Below, piece after piece: positions 13,455 to 18,813 of a DNA stretch of 18,813 nucleotides (the stretch's first letter is position 1; every line of letters begins with the position of its first letter). Under the pieces are notes generated by a model that was given only the letters and a program-made list of their open reading frames with translations, was not told the DNA's origin and made no database searches. This stretch comes from Oscillibacter sp. GTDB lineage: Bacteria; Bacillota; Clostridia; Oscillospirales; Oscillospiraceae. A program made the position numbers and the translations under genes. The DNA is taken from NCBI GenBank assembly GCA_022796315.1, contig JAAWIL010000019.1, forward strand, positions 1 to 18,813. The letters are read 5' to 3'.

Positions 13455-14360
13455 ATGTCCTTTTCCTTTGATACCAAAAATGAATTGTGCAAGCTGCCCA
13501 TCCAGCGGCTCTGCTGCGCCAGGGCGGAGGCCTATGGGATTCTGCTCTACTGCAACACCTTCAGCCCCACAGAGATCCGGATCATCACGGAGAATCCCAA
13601 TTTTGCCGCCCGGCTGCCCCGGCTGTTCCGGCGGGCCTTCGGGCTCCAGTTTGACCGCCTGCCGGAGGCGGACCAGTCGGGGAAGCGGATCTTCCAGATC
13701 ACCGGACGGGACAAGCTGGACCACATCACCAACCTTCTGGGCTACGACCCCCGGCAGAACCCGGTGCTGCACATCAACTTCGGCCTGCTGGAGGAGGACT
13801 GCTGCCGGGCGGCCTTTCTGCGGGGCATTTTCTTTGCCGGAGGCAGCGTCACGGACCCGGCCAAGCGGTACCACCTGGAGCTGACGACCTCCCATTTGCA
13901 GGTGAGCCGGGAGCTGGAGGTGCTGCTGCGGGAGTGCGGCTATCCCCCCAAATCCCTGGCCCGCAGCGGCAGCTTCATCACCTACTTCAAGCAGAGCGAC
14001 CAGATCGAGGACTTCCTCACCATGGCCGGGGCGCCGGTGGCGGCGATGCGGATCATGTCCGCCAAGCTGGAGAAGGACCTGCGCAACAGCGTAAACCGCC
14101 GCCTGAACTGCGACAGCGCCAACCTGGACAAGGCCGTGGAGGCCGCCCAGGAGCAGCTGGAGGCCATCCGGCGCCTGCGGGAGGCGGGCCTGCTGGACCG
14201 GCTGCCGGACAAGCTCCGGGAGACGGCGGCGCTCCGTCTGGAAAACCCGGAGCTGACCCTCAGCGAGCTGGCGGGGGAGTTTGACCCGCCGGTGACCAAA
14301 TCCTGTCTGAATCATCGCCTGCGCAAGCTTCTGACGCTGGCAAAGGACTTAACAATGTAG
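13455..14360 (+). CDS. whiA: DNA-binding protein WhiA
   Basis: A regulator found across Gram-positive bacteria, needed for sporulation septation in Streptomyces and involved in cell division and chromosome segregation in B. subtilis. The 301-residue protein has the N-terminal WhiA domain (from FDTKNELCKLP), a degenerate LAGLIDADG homing-endonuclease-like core with GIFFAGGSVTDP from residue 124, and a C-terminal helix-turn-helix (about 265-292, LTLSELAGEFDPPVTKS). The acidic catalytic residues of true homing endonucleases are not obvious, as is normal for WhiA. The ATG at 13455 follows GGGGAGA. In many Bacilli crh follows whiA; here an unrelated redox-type gene does. Confidence 0.96.
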   Translation: MSFSFDTKNELCKLPIQRLCCARAEAYGILLYCNTFSPTEIRIITENPNFAARLPRLFRRAFGLQFDRLPEADQSGKRIFQITGRDKLDHITNLLGYDPRQNPVLHINFGLLEEDCCRAAFLRGIFFAGGSVTDPAKRYHLELTTSHLQVSRELEVLLRECGYPPKSLARSGSFITYFKQSDQIEDFLTMAGAPVAAMRIMSAKLEKDLRNSVNRRLNCDSANLDKAVEAAQEQLEAIRRLREAGLLDRLPDKLRETAALRLENPELTLSELAGEFDPPVTKSCLNHRLRKLLTLAKDLTM

Positions 14361-14377
14361 AAAAAAGGAGAATTCTT

Positions 14378-14812
14378 ATGGATCGTATGGAACAGGCCAA
14401 CGCCTATCATGAGAAGGGGTTCAACTGCTGCCAGAGCGTGGTGGCGGCATTTTCCGACCTGACAGGTCTCAATGAGCAGGAGAGCTTCAACATTGCCGGC
14501 GGATTCGGCAGCGGCGCCGGAACGGGAGAGCTGTGCGGCGCCATCAGCGGCGCGGTCATGGTTTTGGGCATGGTAACCCCGGTGGACCCGGAGGACCCGG
14601 TGGGCAGCAAGCGGCGGACGGTGGCCAAGGCCAAGGAGCTGCAAAAGCGGTTTTCTGAGCGCTTCGGCGCCCTGCGGTGCCGGGAGCTGCTGCAGAACCG
14701 CTCCCCCGCCGAGGCGGAGACCAGCGCCGCCCGCCGTCTGGGGCTGACCAACCACTGCTCCATCATGGTGGCCACGGCGGTGGAGATCGTCGAGGAGATG
14801 CTGGCGGAGTAA
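14378..14812 (+). CDS. C_GCAxxG_C_C family protein
   Basis: A 144-residue member of the C_GCAxxG_C_C family, small cysteine proteins of anaerobes that are often found near redox or metal genes; the biochemical role is not established. The defining pattern is visible: C17/C18 in GFNCCQSV, the glycine-rich GGFGSGAGTGELCGAISG (41-58, with C53), C101 in LRCRELL, and C127 in NHCSIMV. There is no signal peptide. The start at 14378 has AAAGGAG at normal distance and lies 17 bases after the whiA stop, so it probably shares that transcript. Its TAA stop forms the left flank of the MITE-like element that follows. Confidence 0.9.
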   Translation: MDRMEQANAYHEKGFNCCQSVVAAFSDLTGLNEQESFNIAGGFGSGAGTGELCGAISGAVMVLGMVTPVDPEDPVGSKRRTVAKAKELQKRFSERFGALRCRELLQNRSPAEAETSAARRLGLTNHCSIMVATAVEIVEEMLAE

Positions 14813-14939
14813 GAACCTGTATTCATAACCGGGGGATGCCGGATAGACGAGGATTTTTCTCGTCAGACAAGGAACAGCGACGCAGTATGGCGGGAAAAAG
14901 ACCGCCCAGACAGCGTTCAGCGGTTGTGAATACAGGTTC
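14813..14939. mobile_element. MITE-like element with TAA flanks
   Basis: A 127-bp sequence bounded by terminal inverted repeats: GAACCTGTATTCATAACC at the left and its complement at the right (14922-14939) with one G-T wobble. TAA stands directly outside both ends (14810-14812 and 14940-14942), which looks like a 3-bp target duplication. The interior has two small hairpins, GACGAG/CTCGTC (14846-14851 and 14859-14864) and GGCGG/CCGCC (14889-14893 and 14902-14906), and no ORF that could be a transposase. It therefore looks like a non-autonomous insertion (possibly moved by an IS5-type enzyme, given the TAA flanks). It could also end transcription as a long hairpin. Confidence 0.7.
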
Positions 14940-15079
14940 TAAAAGGCGCCGTCCCTCGCCCGGCCGGCATGTTCGATCATGAGCACAGGTTCTGATCTCA
15001 ATGGGGAGGCGCAGACGCTGCGTTCGCCCCGGCCAACGACCCGGAGGCCCCGCCTCCGACTGCCAAAAAGGAGGATGCC

Positions 15080-18000
15080 ATGTCCTTTGTCCACCTGCAT
15101 GTCCATACGGAGTTCAGCCTTCTGGACGGCGCCTGCCGCATCCGGGACCTGCCGAAAACCGTGAAGGAGCTGGGCCAGACCGCCTGCGCCATTACAGACC
15201 ATGGCGTCATGTACGGCGCGGTGGATTTCTACCGCGCCTGTAAGGCGGAGGGAATCAAGCCCATCATCGGCTGCGAGATCTATGTCACGCCCCAGGGCCG
15301 GCTGTACACGGATAAGGTCCATGAGTTTGACGCGGAGAGCCGGCACCTGGTGCTGCTGTGCGAGAATGAGACAGGCTACCGGAACCTCTCCTGGCTGGTC
15401 TCCATGGCCTGGACGGAGGGCTTTTACATCAAGCCGAGAGTGGACCTGGAGCTGCTGCGGCAGCACAGCGAGGGGCTGATCGCCCTGTCGGCGTGCCTGG
15501 CCGGAGAGATTCCCCGGCGGCTGCGGAACGGGGAGTATGAAAACGCCAAGAGGTACGCCCTGGAGCTCAGCGGGATCTTCGGGCCGGAGCGCTTCTATCT
15601 GGAGCTCCAGGACCACGGGATTCCCGAGCAGCGGGCAGTGAACCAGGGACTCCTCCGCCTCCACCAGGAGACGGGGCTCCCCCTGGTCTGCACCAACGAC
15701 GCCCACTATCTGCAAAAGAAGGATGCCGCCGCACATGACGTGCTTTTGTGTATCCAGACGGGCAAGCAGCTGGCCGATGAGAACCGGATGCGCTATGAGC
15801 CCCAGAACTTCTACCTGCGCAGTGAGGCGGAGATGGAGGCGCTGTTCCGGGAGTACGAGGGCGCTCTGGAGAACACGGAACGGATTGCGGAGCGGTGCGG
15901 CCTGGAGTTCACCTTCGGCAAGTACCACCTGCCGGAGTTCCGGCTGCCGCCGGGCTATGACAGCTTCTCCTACCTGAAAAAGCTCTGCAGCGAGGGCTAC
16001 CGGGCCCGGTACGGAGAGGACGGCAGCCACCAGGCCCAGCTGGAATATGAGCAGGACATGATCGAGAAGATGGGCTTTACGGACTACTTCCTGATCGTCT
16101 CCGACTTCGTGCGCTTTGCCAAGGACGCCGGCATCCCGGTGGGTCCGGGGCGGGGCAGCGCGGCGGGGTCCATGGTCAGCTACTGCCTGGAGATCACGGA
16201 TGTGGACCCGGTGAAGTACGGCCTCTATTTCGAGCGCTTCCTGAATCCCGAGCGGGTGAGTATGCCGGATATCGACATGGACTTCGGGGATACCCGCCGG
16301 GGCGAGGTGGTGGACTACGTCCGCCGGAAGTACGGCGACGACCACGTGGCCCAGATCGTCACCTTCGGCACCATGGCCGCCCGGGGCGTCATCCGGGACG
16401 TGGGACGGGTGATGAATATTCCCTACGCCGAGGTGGACCAGATCGCAAAGCAGGTGCCCGCCGGCCCCGGCGCCCTCCACATCACCCTGGACGACGCCCT
16501 GCGCCTGAGCAAGTCCCTGCGGGAGCTCTACGAGAGCGACGAGACGGTGCGCCGCCTGATTGACACGGCCAAGTCCCTGGAGGGGATGCCCCGCCATGCC
16601 TCCACCCACGCCGCCGGCGTGGTCATCACCAAGCGGCCGGTCCATGAGTACGTGCCCCTGGCGAAAAACGACGAGTCGGTGGTCTGCCAGTATGTCATGA
16701 CCATCCTGGAGGAGCTGGGGCTCCTCAAGATGGATTTTCTGGGCCTGCGGAACCTGACGGTGCTGGATGACGCGGTGAAGATGCTCCAGAAGAGCCAGCC
16801 GGACTTCCGCCTGGAGGAGATCCCGGAGGGGGACCCGGAGACCTATGAGATGCTCTCCGCGGGAAAGACCTCCGGCGTGTTCCAGATGGAGTCCACCGGC
16901 ATGACCGGCGTCTGCGTCGGCCTGAAGCCTCGGAGCATTGAGGACATTACCGCCATCATTGCCCTGTACCGCCCCGGTCCTATGGACTCCATCCCCCAGT
17001 TTCTGGAGTGCGCCAGGAATCCGGAGAAGGTTCGCTACGACCACCCGCTGCTGGAGCCGATTCTCTCCAACACCTATGGCTGCATTGTCTACCAGGAGCA
17101 GGTGATCAAGATTTTCCAGGAGCTGGCGGGGTATTCCCTGGGACAGGCGGACATGGTGCGCCGGGCCATGAGCAAGAAGAAGGTCAAGGACATTGAGCGG
17201 GAGCGGGGAGCGTTCCTGCACGGCGACCCGGAGCGGAACATCACGGGCTGTCTGGCCCATGGGATCTCTGAGGAGACCGCCCAGCTGATTTATGACAAGA
17301 TCTATGACTTCGCCGAGTACGCCTTCAACAAGGCCCACGCCGTGAGCTACGCCGTGGTGGCCTACCAGACGGCCTGGTTTAAGTGCCACCACGCCAAGGA
17401 GTACATGGCGGCCCTGCTGACCTCCGTGCTGGACAACTCCGACAAGGTGGCGGGATACATCAACGAGTGCCGGGAGTGCGGCATCGCCCTGCTGCCGCCG
17501 GACATCAACCGCTCCGCCGACCGATTCACCGTGGAGGAGGGGGGCATCCGCTTCGGTCTGGTGGCCATCAAGAACATCGGCCGGGGCTTCATCCAGGCGG
17601 TGATGCGGGAGCGGGAGCAGGGGGACTTCACCTCCCTGACGGATTTCTGCACGCGGATGCAGGGCAGCGACATGAACAAACGGGCGGTGGAGAATCTGAT
17701 CCGGGCGGGGGCCTTTGATGTCACCGGCGCCCGGCGCTCCCAGCTGCTGCGGGTCTGCGAGACGGTGATGGATTCCATCGCCGGACAGACCCGTCAGAAC
17801 CTGGAGGGGCAGATAGACTTCTTCTCCATGGGGACGGGGGGGAGCCGCCGGAGCATCCGGGAGATCCCGCTGCCGGACCTGCCGGAGTTCACGCCCCAGG
17901 AGCTGATGACCATGGAGAAGGAGACCACCGGACTCTATCTCTCCGGCCATCCCATGGACGCCTACCGGGAGGCGCTCCGGCAGCTGCAGGCCCCGGCCAT

Positions 18001-18568
18001 CGGCGCTGTGCTGGAGGACTGCGCCCAGGAGGGAGGGCCTGTCCGCTTTGCGGACGACCAGACCATCACCCTGGCGGGGGTGGTGACCTCCAGCAAGACC
18101 AAGACCACCCGGAACAACAGCCTGATGGCCTATGTGACGCTGGAGGACGACTCCGGAGTGATGGAGCTTCTGTGCTTTTCCAGGGTGCTGGACACCTGCG
18201 GGTCCTACCTGCGGGAGAATCAGGCCATCATGGTGCGGGGCCGCCTCTCCGTCCGGGAGGACAAGCCCCCTCAGGTGCTGTGTGATTCCGCCTATCCCCT
18301 GGACAACGCGGCGCCCCTGCCTCCGCCCAGGACCGGCAAGGCGGAGAAGCTGCTGCAGGGAGAGACGCTGTTTCTGAAATTCCCCAGCCTGGACGACCCC
18401 TCCCTGCGCCACATGAAGCTGGTGTTCTCCATGTTCCCGGGCGCCACCCAGGTGAAGATGGTGATGGCGGACAGCCGCCGGGTCTTTGCCACCCAGGTGC
18501 TGCTGCACAAGGCCCTGGTCCAGGAGGCCCGGGAGACCCTGGGAGAGGGGAACGTGGTGATCCAATAG
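15080..18568 (+). CDS. dnaE: DNA polymerase III alpha subunit DnaE
   Basis: A C-family replicative DNA polymerase. In low-GC Gram-positives DnaE works beside PolC and extends primers; here its class (DnaE1 or DnaE3) cannot be told by eye. The 1162-residue protein starts with a PHP domain (FVHLHVHTEFSLLDG, H5/H7/H9). The polymerase palm carries GPGRGSAAGS and PDIDMDFGD, with catalytic D397 and D399, and the third aspartate D552 in LLKMDFLGLRN. Then come the fingers (YQEQVIKIFQELAGYSLGQA), a helix-hairpin-helix region with NKRAVENLIRAGAFD, and a C-terminal OB fold (ITLAGVVTSSKTK to VRGRLSVRED). Length matches the DnaE type without an inserted exonuclease domain. The ATG at 15080 follows AAAAAGGAGG. 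No clear promoter was found in 14943-15079. Confidence 0.97.
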   Translation: MSFVHLHVHTEFSLLDGACRIRDLPKTVKELGQTACAITDHGVMYGAVDFYRACKAEGIKPIIGCEIYVTPQGRLYTDKVHEFDAESRHLVLLCENETGYRNLSWLVSMAWTEGFYIKPRVDLELLRQHSEGLIALSACLAGEIPRRLRNGEYENAKRYALELSGIFGPERFYLELQDHGIPEQRAVNQGLLRLHQETGLPLVCTNDAHYLQKKDAAAHDVLLCIQTGKQLADENRMRYEPQNFYLRSEAEMEALFREYEGALENTERIAERCGLEFTFGKYHLPEFRLPPGYDSFSYLKKLCSEGYRARYGEDGSHQAQLEYEQDMIEKMGFTDYFLIVSDFVRFAKDAGIPVGPGRGSAAGSMVSYCLEITDVDPVKYGLYFERFLNPERVSMPDIDMDFGDTRRGEVVDYVRRKYGDDHVAQIVTFGTMAARGVIRDVGRVMNIPYAEVDQIAKQVPAGPGALHITLDDALRLSKSLRELYESDETVRRLIDTAKSLEGMPRHASTHAAGVVITKRPVHEYVPLAKNDESVVCQYVMTILEELGLLKMDFLGLRNLTVLDDAVKMLQKSQPDFRLEEIPEGDPETYEMLSAGKTSGVFQMESTGMTGVCVGLKPRSIEDITAIIALYRPGPMDSIPQFLECARNPEKVRYDHPLLEPILSNTYGCIVYQEQVIKIFQELAGYSLGQADMVRRAMSKKKVKDIERERGAFLHGDPERNITGCLAHGISEETAQLIYDKIYDFAEYAFNKAHAVSYAVVAYQTAWFKCHHAKEYMAALLTSVLDNSDKVAGYINECRECGIALLPPDINRSADRFTVEEGGIRFGLVAIKNIGRGFIQAVMREREQGDFTSLTDFCTRMQGSDMNKRAVENLIRAGAFDVTGARRSQLLRVCETVMDSIAGQTRQNLEGQIDFFSMGTGGSRRSIREIPLPDLPEFTPQELMTMEKETTGLYLSGHPMDAYREALRQLQAPAIGAVLEDCAQEGGPVRFADDQTITLAGVVTSSKTKTTRNNSLMAYVTLEDDSGVMELLCFSRVLDTCGSYLRENQAIMVRGRLSVREDKPPQVLCDSAYPLDNAAPLPPPRTGKAEKLLQGETLFLKFPSLDDPSLRHMKLVFSMFPGATQVKMVMADSRRVFATQVLLHKALVQEARETLGEGNVVIQ

Positions 18569-18630
18569 CCCCGGAACATTTGGCCGGACACGGCGGATAG
18601 GGACGCCGCGGGCGTTCTGTGCGTGCTTGG

Positions 18631-18665
18631 AAACAGGCGGCTGACTGGGGTCGGCCGCCTGTTTT
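18631..18665 (+). terminator. Rho-independent terminator after dnaE
   Basis: AAACAGGCGGC (18631-18641) pairs exactly with GCCGCCTGTTT (18654-18664), with a 12-base loop, and runs into TTTT (18662-18665). Confidence 0.88.
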
Positions 18666-18715
18666 GCGGCCTGGGGATCCTTTGCCGCCGGCCGGGGAGT
18701 CTGAACTTGCCGCAG

Positions 18716-18813
18716 TATAGTCACCGCAGTTGAAAAGAAGCAAATGCTTCTTTTCAACCCTGGGGCGCATAGGCGCCCCAGGGGCCGTGAAACGGCCTGA
18801 CGGTGGACTTCAT
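18716..18813 (-). repeat. Composite dispersed repeat, long hairpin-bearing copy
   Basis: On the minus strand this has the same end blocks as 7313-7358 (18813-18793 and 18740-18716), separated by 52 extra bases. The extra sequence lets three stem-loops form in a row: GTTGAAAAGAAGCA (18729-18742) with 18745-18758, CCTGGGGCGC (18759-18768) with GCGCCCCAGG (18773-18782), and GGCCGT (18783-18788) with ACGGCC (18792-18797). All three are exact. The element reaches the window edge, so its full extent is unknown. It does not appear to encode a protein. Confidence 0.7.

Noticed and set aside
13455..14360. Homing endonuclease because of the LAGLIDADG-like fold
   Set aside because: The N-terminal domain and C-terminal helix-turn-helix, plus the rapZ-yvcK context, identify WhiA, which uses this fold without nuclease activity.
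14984..14992. A second ACAGGTTCT downstream of the MITE-like element
   Set aside because: It is only nine bases long and lacks a partner arm, so chance is enough.
14939..18757. Very long minus-strand ORF (1272 codons) opposite dnaE
   Set aside because: dnaE on the plus strand is unmistakable. In GC-rich DNA the antisense frame lacks stops by codon bias, and the translation is low-complexity H/G/Q/L-rich.
18228..18770. Minus-strand ORF of 180 codons at the window end
   Set aside because: It lies antisense to the dnaE C-terminus, passes through the terminator and starts inside the dispersed repeat.

Overview
This window is GC-rich chromosomal DNA that looks like a Gram-positive gut anaerobe of the Clostridia, most likely Oscillospiraceae (Flavonifractor/Lawsonibacter-like). 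The inference rests on the gene set (HPr kinase, RapZ-YvcK-WhiA, PlsY, YceD-RpmF order, a C_GCAxxG_C_C redox protein, a chromosomal TraX-family protein), strong Shine-Dalgarno sequences and sigma-A-type promoters. The genus assignment is from pattern memory only; no database search was done.

Layout. 1-167 is an intergenic stretch with a palindromic repeat. 168-1166 (minus) is an RluA-family pseudouridine synthase with a clear promoter. Two unrecognised small genes follow divergently (1261-1536 membrane, 1533-1982 soluble). A near-consensus promoter drives yceD-rpmF (2107-2841), closed by a strong terminator. A second promoter starts der, an unknown four-helix membrane protein, plsY and gpsA (2986-6403), a tightly overlapping ribosome/membrane-lipid operon that ends in a long two-way hairpin. 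Convergent to it on the minus strand lie a small Cys-rich gene (6474-6695) and rpmB (6756-6944).

6945-7411 is a non-coding, hairpin-rich stretch holding several inverted repeats and two dispersed repeat types, leading into a TraX-family membrane protein (7412-8158). Next comes a long co-directional run: hprK, a ROK glucokinase, murB, rapZ, yvcK, a tiny TGA-interrupted ORF, whiA and a C_GCAxxG_C_C protein (8328-14812). It links carbon-flux sensing (HPr kinase, glucokinase, YvcK) with cell-wall precursor supply (MurB, RapZ, YvcK) and sporulation/division control (WhiA). A MITE-like element of about 127 bp sits right after the last stop codon, flanked by TAA direct repeats. dnaE (15080-18568) fills most of the rest and ends in a terminator. 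The last 100 bases are a multi-hairpin repeat related to one at 7313-7358.

Most of the window is ordinary housekeeping DNA. I see no CRISPR array, tRNA, rRNA, phage, toxin-antitoxin or defence system. The unusual content is in the intergenic DNA: at least three families of palindromic or composite repeats, one with insertion-like flanks, plus a small ORF with an in-frame TGA.
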